Source of the DNA: Micromonospora terminaliae
GTDB taxonomy: Bacteria > Actinomycetota > Actinomycetes > Mycobacteriales > Micromonosporaceae
Direction: 5' to 3'
Length of the DNA: 64,000 nt
Assembly (NCBI RefSeq): GCF_009671205.1
Contig: NZ_CP045309.1
Coordinates: forward strand, 3,596,001 to 3,660,000
Of this stretch, positions 7,408 to 15,027 are shown in pieces (within the stretch, counting starts at the first letter, position 1; every line of letters begins with the position of its first letter). The translations under genes were made by a program, and so were the position numbers. Below the pieces are notes generated by a model. It searched no databases and was not told the DNA's origin. It worked only from the letters and a program-made list of their open reading frames with translations.

Positions 7408-8565
7408 TCAGAGCGCCGCGAGCGCCTGCGCCAGGTCGGTGCGCAGATCCTCCGGGTCCTCCAGCCCGACGGAGAGGCGCAGCAGCCCGTCGCCCGGCTT
7501 CGCGCCGTCCTCGACGGGCCGGTGGGTGAGCGAGGCCGGGTGCTGGATCAGCGTGTCGACGCCGCCGAGCGACACGGCGTGGGTGATGAGGCGGCAGGCG
7601 CCGGCGACGGCGGCCGCGGCGGGGGCGCCGCCGCGTACCTCGAAGGCGAGGAGGCTGCCGGGGCCGGTCATCTGGCGGCCGACGAGCCCGGCGGGGTCGG
7701 TGACGCTGGGGTGGTGGACCCGGGCGACGGCGGGGTGGTCGGAGAGCCAGGCGGCGAGTTTCTCGGCGCCGGCCTGCTGGGCGCGGACCCGCAGCGGCAG
7801 GGTCTGGAGGCCGCGGTGCAGGAGGTAGGCGCCGAGCGGGTGCAGGACGGCGCCGGTGACGGCGCGGACCTGGCGCAGCCGGGTGGCCCATTCGGGGGCG
7901 CAGGCGACGACGCCGGCGAGCACGTCGCCGTGGCCGCCGATGCTCTTGGTGGCGCTGTGCAGCACGAGTGCGGCGCCGTGCCGGGCGGGTTGCTGGAGCA
8001 CCGGGGTGGCGACGGTGTTGTCGACGAGCAGCGGGACGTCGCCGGCGGCGGTGGCGAGGGCGGCGATGTCGACGAGGTCGAGGGTGGGGTTGGCCGGGGT
8101 CTCGACGACGACCAGGGCGGTGTCGGGGCGGACGGCGGCGGCGACCTCGTCCGGTCGTGCCCAGGTGACCTCGGTGCCGAGCAGGCCGGTGGCGAGCACG
8201 TGGTCGGTGCCGCCGTAGAGGGGTCGGACGGCGACGACGTGCCGTTTCCCGTCGCGGGTGGCGGCGAGCAGGGTGGCGGTGAGTGCGGCCATGCCGCTGG
8301 CGAAGGCGACGGCTTCGGCGGTGCCTTCGAGCTGGGCGAGGGCGGTCTCGAAGCGGGCGACGGTGGGGTTCCAGAGCCGCTGGTAGACGGCGCTGCCGCC
8401 GGCGGGGAGGGTGCCGCCGGTGGCGAGGGTCTCGTAGTCGTCGCCGCCGCCGGCCACGGAGGGCAGCGGGTTGGTGGTGGAGAGGTCGATGGGCGGCACG
8501 TGGACGCCGAGTCCGGCGAGGTCCTCGCGCCCGGCGTGCACGGCTGCGGTGTCCACGGCTGTCAT
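7408..8565 (-). CDS. Trans-sulfuration family PLP enzyme (cystathionine/methionine gamma-lyase type)
   Basis: This 385-residue protein belongs to the Cys/Met metabolism PLP family. The PLP lysine is in HSATKSIGGHGDV, the Tyr/Arg phosphate-contact motif in YQRLWNPT, and the substrate-carboxylate region near SLGGVDTLIQHP. Members make or break cystathionine, homocysteine or methionine (gamma-synthase, gamma-lyase); sequence alone does not decide which. An ATG at 8583 is an alternative start and neither has a clear ribosome site. An Lrp/AsnC regulator is divergently transcribed 80-100 nt away, an arrangement like mdeR-mdeA of Pseudomonas putida (Lrp-type activator of methionine gamma-lyase), so amino-acid-responsive control is likely. 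The gene ends 4 nt from the convergent LAGLIDADG gene. Confidence 0.9.
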   Translation of the reverse strand: MTAVDTAAVHAGREDLAGLGVHVPPIDLSTTNPLPSVAGGGDDYETLATGGTLPAGGSAVYQRLWNPTVARFETALAQLEGTAEAVAFASGMAALTATLLAATRDGKRHVVAVRPLYGGTDHVLATGLLGTEVTWARPDEVAAAVRPDTALVVVETPANPTLDLVDIAALATAAGDVPLLVDNTVATPVLQQPARHGAALVLHSATKSIGGHGDVLAGVVACAPEWATRLRQVRAVTGAVLHPLGAYLLHRGLQTLPLRVRAQQAGAEKLAAWLSDHPAVARVHHPSVTDPAGLVGRQMTGPGSLLAFEVRGGAPAAAAVAGACRLITHAVSLGGVDTLIQHPASLTHRPVEDGAKPGDGLLRLSVGLEDPEDLRTDLAQALAAL

Positions 8566-8583
8566 GGCGGAAGCGTCGAACAT

Positions 8584-8666
8584 GAGGCCGTCATGAGGCA
8601 AGAGCAGCGAAGAACATTCTGCCCGGAGACCTTCCAGGAGAGGGAAATTCGGGGAAGGATGTTCGC
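8584..8666. promoter_or_regulatory. Divergent promoter region between PLP enzyme and Lrp gene
   Basis: This short region must carry both promoters. It holds an imperfect inverted repeat, GAACATTC (8611-8618) and GGATGTTC (8658-8665), which are candidate half-sites for the Lrp-type regulator. The ribosome site GGAAGGA of the regulator overlaps the second half-site. Confidence 0.35.
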
Positions 8667-9146
8667 ATGCCTGTCGCACCGAATGATGTACGGCCCTTCG
8701 GGGCGCTGGACGACACCGACCGCGCGATCCTGGCCGAGCTGGCGGCGGACGGCCGGTTGCCGAACAACGCGCTCGCCGAGCGGGTGGGGGTGGCGCCGTC
8801 GACGTGCCTGACGCGTACGCGGGCGTTGCGCGAGTGCGGGGCGATCCGGGGGTTCTACGCGGAGGTGGATCCGGCGGCGGTGGGGCTGCCGCTGCAGGCG
8901 CTGGTGTCGGTACGCCTGGCGGCGCACGAGCGGGCGGCGGTGGACGCGTTCCGGGCCCGGTCGGTGCGGCTGCCGGGGGTGGTGTCGGTGTTCCACGTGG
9001 CGGGCGCGGAGGACTACGTGCTGCATGTGCGGGCGGCGTCGGGGGACGCGCTGCGGGACTTCGTGCTGGATCATCTGGCGGTGGATCCGGCGGTGCAGCA
9101 CACCCAGACGAGCCTGATCTTCGAGCAGGCGCGGGGCATGGGCTAG
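8667..9146 (+). CDS. Lrp/AsnC family transcriptional regulator
   Basis: A 159-residue regulator with an N-terminal winged helix-turn-helix (about residues 14-62, DDTDRAILAELAADGRLPNNALAERVGVAPSTCLTRTRAL) and a C-terminal RAM/ACT-like ligand-binding domain ending HTQTSLIFE, both canonical in length. The ATG at 8667 has GGAAGGA seven nt upstream. It is divergent from a trans-sulfuration enzyme gene and probably controls it in response to an amino acid, as well as itself. Its 3' end overlaps the convergent gene by 4 nt. Confidence 0.95.
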   Translation: MPVAPNDVRPFGALDDTDRAILAELAADGRLPNNALAERVGVAPSTCLTRTRALRECGAIRGFYAEVDPAAVGLPLQALVSVRLAAHERAAVDAFRARSVRLPGVVSVFHVAGAEDYVLHVRAASGDALRDFVLDHLAVDPAVQHTQTSLIFEQARGMG

Positions 9147-10501
9147 TCACCGGCGCGGCGACCGGCGCCGCCGGTGCGGGGTCGCCACCCGCGGCGCCCG
9201 CGTCGGGGGTCCGCTTCGGACCGGCTCATCGACCGGATCGCCAGCCAGCACATGAGCGCCAGCGAGCAAAAGAGGATCACCGTCCAGGCGCGCCAGGTGG
9301 TGTTGAGGTCGTGCGCGGCCGGATACAGGCCGACGACCCCGGCGATGGCGGTGATGGCGAACAGCAGTTGCAGGCGCCGCTGGAAGTACGCGGTGCGCAG
9401 GTTCGAGACCTGTTCGAGGATGGCCCTGAGCTGCTCCAGCCGGCGCTGGGCGGCCTCGGCGTGACCCTCGACGCGCACCGCGTGGATGAGGAAGCGGGCG
9501 ACGGCCACCCGCGCCGGATCGCGGAACATCAGATCGACGTTGCCGATCTCGGCGAGCCCGTGCGCCAGTTCGATCTGCACCCGGGCGAGCTGCGCGACGC
9601 GGTGGTCGGTGGCCTCGGCCGGGCTGGTGATCAACCGCTCGTCCTCGTGATCGGCCGGGTCGACGCCGATCCAGAGCTGGCAGAAGAACCACTGGGCGTG
9701 GATCTGTCCGTACATCTCCTGCACGATGCCGAGCGCGTCGCGGGTCGCCTGCCCGTCGAGGACCGCCACCGTCGACCAGCCGCTGGAGCGCACGATGACG
9801 TCCTCGATGCGCAGCTCGGGCCAGGAGGGCGTGGCGGCCCCGTCGGTGGGCCGGGGGGTGCGCGCGGTCAGGCCGAGCAGGGCGTCGACCAGGTGCGGGT
9901 CGGCGGTCTCGCCGGTCCGCCGCAGCACGAAGAACTGCCGCATGTTCTGGAAGGGGTAGCAGCGTTCCCGGGGCCGGAACGCCGGGCAGTCCAGCAGGGC
10001 CGCGCGCAGCCGGGTGACGTACGGGGCGGCCACCCAACCGGCGTGCGTGCCGCTGTTGGCCTGCGCGGACTGCCGGTAGGAGGCGAGGTTCGGCGAGAGG
10101 ACGCCGATGTCGTCGAGGTAGGCGAAGTAGTCGAGGTTGTTGGCGGCCACCTGGTCGTCGTAGAAGCGCCGCAGGTCGTCGCCGGTCAGCGTCCGCGAGG
10201 GCCGGGCCAGGCGCAGGTCGACCGAGACGACGCCCAGTGCCGAGTACACGACGAGGTCGGTGCGGGCCTGCCAGGTGACGTCGCGCAGGCGCACCTCGGA
10301 GTCGGGTAGCCGGATCGTCACGGTCGGTGGGTGCGTCGCGAGGTAGGAGATGTTGTAGGAGCGGGCGTCCCGGTCGTCGACGGCGTCAATGGTCACCTCA
10401 CCGAACTGCTGGAGGACCGGCATCGCCTGCCAGACGTCGTCGATGACCCCTCCGAGGTCGAATTTGATCGGCACCTGGATGTGGTCGATGTCCAGCGGCA
10501 A
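9143..10501 (-). CDS. Membrane-anchored protein of unknown function
   Basis: I do not recognise the family. The 452-residue protein has a long soluble N-terminal part (about 375 residues, rich in Asp and aromatic residues) with an amphipathic/coiled stretch near [26 protein letters not shown], followed by two membrane segments ([15 protein letters not shown] and [17 protein letters not shown]) and a short Arg-rich cytoplasmic tail. The topology, a large soluble domain plus two C-terminal helices, resembles a membrane-tethered sensor or effector. I chose a TTG start at 10501 preceded by GGGAG at 6 nt; codons further upstream do not look coding. It is convergent with the Lrp gene (4-nt overlap) and divergent from the flavin oxidoreductase gene. 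Confidence 0.75.
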   Translation of the reverse strand: MPLDIDHIQVPIKFDLGGVIDDVWQAMPVLQQFGEVTIDAVDDRDARSYNISYLATHPPTVTIRLPDSEVRLRDVTWQARTDLVVYSALGVVSVDLRLARPSRTLTGDDLRRFYDDQVAANNLDYFAYLDDIGVLSPNLASYRQSAQANSGTHAGWVAAPYVTRLRAALLDCPAFRPRERCYPFQNMRQFFVLRRTGETADPHLVDALLGLTARTPRPTDGAATPSWPELRIEDVIVRSSGWSTVAVLDGQATRDALGIVQEMYGQIHAQWFFCQLWIGVDPADHEDERLITSPAEATDHRVAQLARVQIELAHGLAEIGNVDLMFRDPARVAVARFLIHAVRVEGHAEAAQRRLEQLRAILEQVSNLRTAYFQRRLQLLFAITAIAGVVGLYPAAHDLNTTWRAWTVILFCSLALMCWLAIRSMSRSEADPRRGRRGWRPRTGGAGRRAGD

Positions 10502-10674
10502 CTGGGGCTCCCGGAAGGTCGGACGGCGCCCGGACCCTATCGCGCTTCCGCAGTGGCGATCACCGGCTTTTCGTCCACAGGGGACGTCCGGTGGTTCATC
10601 GACGAGCGGGAACACGGCGGGGTGATGGCCGCCGGCCCGGAACAAATCCGGCGCGCGGACGGTTGAGCAATGCT

Positions 10675-11685
10675 GTGATCGACGTACCCTTGTCTGTTCT
10701 TGATCTTGCTCCGGTGGCCGCCACCGGCAGCGCCGGTGAGGCGCTGCGGCACACGACCGAGCTGGCCCGCCGCACCGAGGAGCTGGGTTACCGCCGGTTC
10801 TGGGTGGCCGAGCACCACAACATGCCGGCGATCGCCAGTTCGGCGCCGGCGGTGCTGCTGGCGCACCTGGCGGCGCACACCTCCACGATCCGGCTGGGTT
10901 CCGGCGGGGTGATGCTGCCCAACCACGCCCCGCTGGTGGTGGCCGAGCAGTTCGGCACCCTGGAGGCGCTGCACCCGGGGCGGATCGACCTGGGCATCGG
11001 CCGGGCGCCGGGCACCGACCAGGTGACCGCGCTGGCGCTGCGCCGGACCATGGAGGGGCTGTCGGCGGAGCACTTCCCGCGCGAGCTGGCCGACCTCATG
11101 AACTACTTCAGCGGCGCCGAGCCGGGCCCGATCACCGCCACCCCGGGGAAGGGGCAGTCGCCGGCGGTGTGGCTGCTCGGGTCCAGCGGGTTCAGCGCCC
11201 AGCTGGCCGGGCTGCTGGGGCTGCCGTTCTCGTTCGCGCACCACTTCAGCGCACAGAACACCATCCCGGCGCTTCAGCTCTACCGGCAGAACTTCCGGCC
11301 GTCGCAGTGGCTGGAGAAGCCGTACGCCATGGTGGCGGTCAACGCGGTCTGCGCCGAGACCGACGAGCGGGCGGAGTGGCTGGCCGGTCCGGCCGGGTTG
11401 TCGTTCCTGAAGCTGCGGTCGGGGCGCCCGGAGCCGCTGGTGAGCCCGGAGGAGGCGGCGGCCTACCCGTATTCGGAGTTCGAGCGGGAGTTCGTGGCGC
11501 AGCGCCGGGAGGGTCAGGCGACCGGGTCGCCGGAGACGGTGGCCCGGCAGCTCGGCGCGCTGCTGGAGCGCACCGGCGCGGACGAGCTGATGCTCACCAC
11601 CATGGTCTACGACGTGGCCGACCGGGTGCGCTCGTTCGAGCTGATCGCCGAGAAGGTGGCCGGTGGCCTGGGCCGGAAGGGCTGA
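10675..11685 (+). CDS. Luciferase-like (LLM class) flavin-dependent oxidoreductase
   Basis: A 336-residue TIM-barrel protein of the bacterial luciferase-like superfamily, using FMNH2 or F420 to act on an unidentified substrate. Typical signatures are [14 protein letters not shown] near the N-terminus, the [30 protein letters not shown] barrel strand, and [11 protein letters not shown]. It is closest in feel to the YhbW-type subgroup. I chose the GTG at 10675 because the family begins LSVLDLAPV shortly after; a TTG at 10663 is possible. No clear partner gene is nearby, so the substrate is unknown. Confidence 0.92.
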   Translation: MIDVPLSVLDLAPVAATGSAGEALRHTTELARRTEELGYRRFWVAEHHNMPAIASSAPAVLLAHLAAHTSTIRLGSGGVMLPNHAPLVVAEQFGTLEALHPGRIDLGIGRAPGTDQVTALALRRTMEGLSAEHFPRELADLMNYFSGAEPGPITATPGKGQSPAVWLLGSSGFSAQLAGLLGLPFSFAHHFSAQNTIPALQLYRQNFRPSQWLEKPYAMVAVNAVCAETDERAEWLAGPAGLSFLKLRSGRPEPLVSPEEAAAYPYSEFEREFVAQRREGQATGSPETVARQLGALLERTGADELMLTTMVYDVADRVRSFELIAEKVAGGLGRKG

Positions 11686-11797
11686 AACACGCTCTTCATA
11701 GCCACGTCACCCCACCGTCGCGCAGCCCGCCTAATTTGGATGCCGGTGGTGGTACGGCATTCCCGGTCGGGACGGGTCGGGGGTGCTGCGGTGTGGT

Positions 11798-11844
11798 GCA
11801 CCGGGTCGCCGGCGGAGCGGGTTCCGCGGCCGGCGACCCGGTGC
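11798..11844 (-). terminator. Strong hairpin downstream of the rhamnogalacturonan lyase remnant
   Basis: A perfect 16-bp inverted repeat (11798-11813 and 11829-11844) with a 15-nt loop begins 9 nt beyond the stop codon of the lyase fragment. It is best read as the original transcription terminator of that lost gene; it could also stop transcripts coming from the convergent oxidoreductase gene. Confidence 0.75.
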
Positions 11845-11852
11845 CTGCGCGT

Positions 11853-12025
11853 TCAGCGCAGGTAGATGTTCGGCGCGGGCGAGGCGCTCATGCCGTCGCC
11901 GAGGTGGAAGTCCGGGTGCGGCGGCTGGTTGTAGGCGGTGTTCTGCCAAGCGAGGCCACGCGGTACTGCGGGTCGTGCGCCAGCGTCGGCAGGCTGGTCG
12001 GCGTCGGCGTGCTGTAGATGCGCAG
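11853..12025 (-). pseudogene. C-terminal remnant of a PL11-type rhamnogalacturonan lyase, frameshifted
   Basis: On the minus strand the reading LRIYSTPTPTSLPTLAHDPQYRVA (from about 12025) breaks off, and one frame away WQNTAYNQPPHPDFHLGDGM...PNIYLR-stop continues to 11853. Together they match, from memory, the C-terminal end of PL11 rhamnogalacturonan lyases (YesW type), where a Tyr-Asn-Gln-Pro-Pro-His stretch follows the HDPQYR motif directly. A single-base deletion near 11955 explains the frame change. Nothing upstream of 12025 resembles the rest of the roughly 600-residue enzyme, so only about the last 55 codons remain. The intact terminator downstream supports a once functional gene. Confidence 0.72.
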
Positions 12026-12083
12026 GGCAGGACAACGCTTTCCCCCGCACAACCGGGCGGCATGCCGGCGCCGGCACCCGGCG

Positions 12084-12207
12084 TGATCGACTCCAGCTCG
12101 GCGACCCGGCGGTATCCCCGAGCCCCAGCATGATCGACTCCAGCTCGGCGACCTGGCGGTATCCCGGCCCCCGGGATGGCGCCACCTCGCCGAGCTGGAG
12201 TTGATCA
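12084..12207. repeat. Palindromic repeat cluster, two direct and one inverted 37-nt copy
   Basis: Copies at 12084-12120 and 12131-12167 are direct repeats (period 47 nt). The third, 12171-12207, is the inverse of the second with 32 of 37 positions matching and only three bases between them, so the last two form a long near-perfect hairpin. All carry a core like CGA-SS-TGGCGGTATCC, which recurs in the hairpins of the 46.1-46.6 kb array. The cluster begins 58 nt from the lyase remnant and ends about 75 nt downstream of the exporter gene stop. Confidence 0.85.
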
Positions 12208-12283
12208 AACGGCGCGGGCCAGGCCGGTTCGACCGGCAGTAGGCGGGCCACCGCCCGCGGGGCGGCGCTGGGTGCGTACCCGG

Positions 12284-13354
12284 TCAGCCCTCGACGGCGG
12301 CGGCGAGCCGGCGGGGCTCCTCCGGCGCGGTGACGGCGGCCTCGGCGGCGTGGACCGGCTCGGCGGCAGGGGCGGCCGTCACCTCGACCGGGGCGGCGGT
12401 CTGGGCCGCGAGGGCGGCCTCGGCCGGGGTGGCCAGGGCGGCCTCGGCCGGAGTCGTGGACTGGGCGGCGAGGGCGGCCTCGGCGGTGGCGCGGGCCTGG
12501 CGGGTGCGGCGCAGCGCCCGCGTCGCCAGCGTCAGGGCGGCCAGCCAGCCGGCGCCGAGCACCGTGTAGACCAGGGCCGGGACCGGGCCGCCCAGCTCGC
12601 CGGCGCGCAGCAGGGTGCGGGTGTTGGTCAGCACGATGACGCCGCCGATGACGGCGCCGAGCAGCTGCGCGGGGACGATGCGGACCAGCCAGGCGGCGAT
12701 CGGCGCGGCGATCAGGCCGCCGACCAGCAGCGCGGCCACGGTGGGCAGCAGGAAGCCCTCGGAGCCGAGGCCGATGAGGAAACCGATGCTGGCCGCGCCC
12801 GCCACCAGGAACTCGGAGGTGTCGACCGAGCCGATCACCTTGCGGGGTTCCATGCGGCCGGAGACCAGCAGCGCCGGGGTGGCGACCGGGCCCCAGCCGC
12901 CCCCGCCGGTGGCGTCGACGAAGCCCGCGAACAGGCCCAGCGGGGCCAGGAAGCGGCTGCGCAGCCGGCCGGCGGCCCGGTTCGCGCGCAGCGGCCGGGA
13001 GAAGCGGACCAGCAGATAGGCGCCGAGGCTGAACAGGATGGCGGCCATCCACGGCGCGGCGGACTCGGTGGAGATGGAGCTGAGGAAGGTGGCGCCGGCG
13101 AACGCGCCGACCGCGCCGGGCAGCGCGATCCGGCCCACCACGCGCCAGTCGACGTTGCCGAACCGCCAGTGGGAGACGCCGGCGGCGAGGGTGGTGCCGA
13201 TCTCGGCCAGGTGCACCGAGGCGGAGGCGGCGGCCGGGGCCACCCCGGCGAACAGCAGCAGGGTCGAGGAGGTCAGCCCGTACGCCATGCCGAGCGCGCC
13301 GTCGACCAGTTGCGCGGCGAGCCCGACGAGGGCGAGGACCAGAAGCTTGCGCAC
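12284..13354 (-). CDS. TauE/SafE family anion (sulfite/organosulfonate) exporter
   Basis: A 356-residue membrane protein of the TauE/SafE (DUF81) family. The two inverted halves are visible, each with a conserved G-rich motif: VDGALGMAYGLTSSTLLL near residue 17 and FVDATGGGGWGPVATPALL near residue 149. About eight membrane helices are predicted by eye. After residue about 285 there is an Ala/Glu/Pro-rich C-terminal tail with repeated AEAAL(A) units, longer than in most homologues. GTG start with AGGGGG 5 nt upstream. The family exports sulfite or sulfonates; with the Rrf2 regulator next door, a role in sulfur or redox balance is plausible but unproven. Confidence 0.92.
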   Translation of the reverse strand: MRKLLVLALVGLAAQLVDGALGMAYGLTSSTLLLFAGVAPAAASASVHLAEIGTTLAAGVSHWRFGNVDWRVVGRIALPGAVGAFAGATFLSSISTESAAPWMAAILFSLGAYLLVRFSRPLRANRAAGRLRSRFLAPLGLFAGFVDATGGGGWGPVATPALLVSGRMEPRKVIGSVDTSEFLVAGAASIGFLIGLGSEGFLLPTVAALLVGGLIAAPIAAWLVRIVPAQLLGAVIGGVIVLTNTRTLLRAGELGGPVPALVYTVLGAGWLAALTLATRALRRTRQARATAEAALAAQSTTPAEAALATPAEAALAAQTAAPVEVTAAPAAEPVHAAEAAVTAPEEPRRLAAAVEG

Positions 13355-13410
13355 GAGCGCCCCCTGACTTTTCGGTATCTCCTATCGACTTGGTCGACAA
13401 TGCGGCACGG
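13355..13410 (-). promoter_or_regulatory. TauE-gene promoter with TCGAC-N3-GTCGA dyad
   Basis: Directly upstream of the exporter gene, 13385-13397 is a perfect inverted repeat of five bases (TCGAC/GTCGA) with a three-base spacer, next to a TTGTCG-like -35 on the minus strand and the AT-richer stretch CGATAGGAGATACC. It is a candidate operator, possibly for the neighbouring Rrf2 protein. Confidence 0.35.
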
Positions 13411-13448
13411 GGGCGCTCCGGTCAAGTCGTCCATCCGGTTGATGGGAC

Positions 13449-13532
13449 GCGCCGGACGGCGCGGCGGCTGCGCGGGACGGCGCAGGGGCCGCGCGGGACG
13501 GCGCGAGGGCCGGGCGGGACGGCGCGGGGGCC
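13449..13532. repeat. Short tandem repeat, 21-bp unit, three clear copies plus one degenerate
   Basis: Copies at 13470-13490, 13491-13511 and 13512-13532 share GCGGGACGGCGC followed by RGGGCC, and 13449-13469 is a degenerate fourth. The array lies between the exporter promoter and the 3' end of the Rrf2 gene, in non-coding sequence. Confidence 0.8.
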
Positions 13533-13545
13533 GACGCCGAGGGTG

Positions 13546-14016
13546 TCAGCTCCAGGCGCGGGGATCGGCGGCCAGGTCGTTGACCCGGCCGGGCAGGTTG
13601 CCGCCGGCCACGTCGGCGATGGTGACCAGTTCGAGGATCTCCCGCTCGCTGGCCCGCAGGGCGATCCACACGTCCTGCAGGGCGCGCGCCGCGCCCTGGT
13701 AGCCGAGTTGCTCCGGGCGCTGGCCGCGGACGTGGGCGAGGGGGCCGTCGATCACCCGGATCACCTCGGCGAGGGAGATCTCGGTGGCGGGCCGGGCCAG
13801 CCAGTAGCCGCCCTCGGGGCCGCGCTGGGCGTGCACGATGCCGCCCCGGCGCAGCTGGAGCAGGATGCTCTCGAGGAACTTCGGCGGGATGTCCTGGGCC
13901 CGGGCGATCTGCTCGGCGGTCACCGGCCGGCTCCGCCCGGCGGCCGCGCCGTCGGCGACCGAGGCCAGCTCGGCGGCCGCGCGGAGGGCGTAGTCGACCC
14001 GAGCGGAGAGGCGCAT
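13546..14016 (-). CDS. Rrf2 family transcriptional regulator
   Basis: A 156-residue Rrf2-type regulator: winged helix-turn-helix at about residues 1-75 (MRLSARVDYALRAAAELA...ITAEQIARAQDIPPKFLE-like with LRRGGIVHAQRGPEGGYWLARP), followed by a dimerisation helix. The Cys triad that binds an Fe-S cluster in IscR or RsrR is absent; I see no cysteine in the chain. It should therefore sense something else (CymR-like control of sulfur metabolism works through a partner enzyme, for instance). Same orientation as the TauE-family gene, 190 nt upstream of it. Confidence 0.93.
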   Translation of the reverse strand: MRLSARVDYALRAAAELASVADGAAAGRSRPVTAEQIARAQDIPPKFLESILLQLRRGGIVHAQRGPEGGYWLARPATEISLAEVIRVIDGPLAHVRGQRPEQLGYQGAARALQDVWIALRASEREILELVTIADVAGGNLPGRVNDLAADPRAWS

Positions 14017-14087
14017 GCCGGCAAGGTTAGCCGCCTGGTCAGCCGCCCGGTTTCCCGACCCTCGGCCGAACGGTCACGGTTGCCGGC

Positions 14088-14972
14088 TCAGGCGCCGACC
14101 CGGCGCAGCAGCCCCTCCTGCACGGCGCTGGCGATGTGCCGGCCGTCGGTGGTGAACATCCGGCCGGTGGCCAGGCCGCGGGCGCCGGACGCGGACGGGC
14201 TCCAGCAGTCGTAGAGGAACCACTCGTCGGCCCGGAAGGACCGGTGGAACCAGAGCGCGTGGTCGAGGCTGGCGCCCACCACTCCCCCGGGCCCCCACAC
14301 CTCGCCGTGCACCGACAGCACCGAGTCGAGCAGGGTCAGGTCGGAGGCGTAGGTGAGGGCGCAGGCGTGCAGCAGCGGGTCGTCGGGGAGCTTGCCGTCG
14401 AGGCGCATCCAGACCCGCTGGTGGGGCTCGGCGGGGCGGTCGCCGGGGCGTACCCAGCCGGGCTCGCCGACGTAGCGCACGTCGATGGGGCGCGGGATCT
14501 GGCCCCAGATGCCGAGCCGCTCCGGGTAGCGGGAGAGCCGGTCGGTCATCGTCGGCACCTCGTCCGGCGCCGGGACGTCGGGCGGGACCGGCGCGTGGTG
14601 GTCCAGCCCCTCCTCCTGGCGCTGGAACGACGCCGACATGAAGAAGATCGGCTTGTCGTGCTGCAGCGCCACCGAGCGGCGCACCGAGAAGGAGCGGCCG
14701 TCCCGGACGTTCTCCACCTGGTATTCGATCGGCTCGGCGGGGTCGCCGGGGCGGACGAAGTAGCCGTGCAGGGAGTGCACGAAGCGCTCCGGGTCGACGG
14801 TGCGTCCGGCGGCGACCAGGGCCTGGCCGGCGACCTGGCCACCGTAGACGCGCTGCGGCCCCACCGGCGGGCTGATCCCCCGGAAGCTCATGGCGCCGGT
14901 CTGGTCGAGGTCCAGCACCTCCAGGAGCTGGTCGACCGCGGCCTGCCCGGTCGCCGCCGGACTCTCGCTCAC
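14088..14972 (-). CDS. tesB: Acyl-CoA thioesterase II
   Basis: A 294-residue double hot-dog thioesterase hydrolysing acyl-CoA to free acid and CoA. Recognisable segments are RVYGGQVAGQALVAAGRTV (N-terminal hot-dog), LHGYFVRPGDPAEPIEYQV, and DHALWFHRSFRADEWFLYDCWSPSASGARGL in the C-terminal half, which contains the Asp/Thr/Gln-type active-site region. Length is standard for TesB. It lies 55 nt downstream of the pyruvate kinase stop in the minus direction of travel from pyk to tesB, and the two could be co-transcribed. Confidence 0.95.
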   Translation of the reverse strand: MSESPAATGQAAVDQLLEVLDLDQTGAMSFRGISPPVGPQRVYGGQVAGQALVAAGRTVDPERFVHSLHGYFVRPGDPAEPIEYQVENVRDGRSFSVRRSVALQHDKPIFFMSASFQRQEEGLDHHAPVPPDVPAPDEVPTMTDRLSRYPERLGIWGQIPRPIDVRYVGEPGWVRPGDRPAEPHQRVWMRLDGKLPDDPLLHACALTYASDLTLLDSVLSVHGEVWGPGGVVGASLDHALWFHRSFRADEWFLYDCWSPSASGARGLATGRMFTTDGRHIASAVQEGLLRRVGA

Positions 14973-15027
14973 TGCGCCGTCTCCGTTCGCGACTGCGGGG
15001 CTCGCAGACCCGGCTCGCTCCTCGCGC

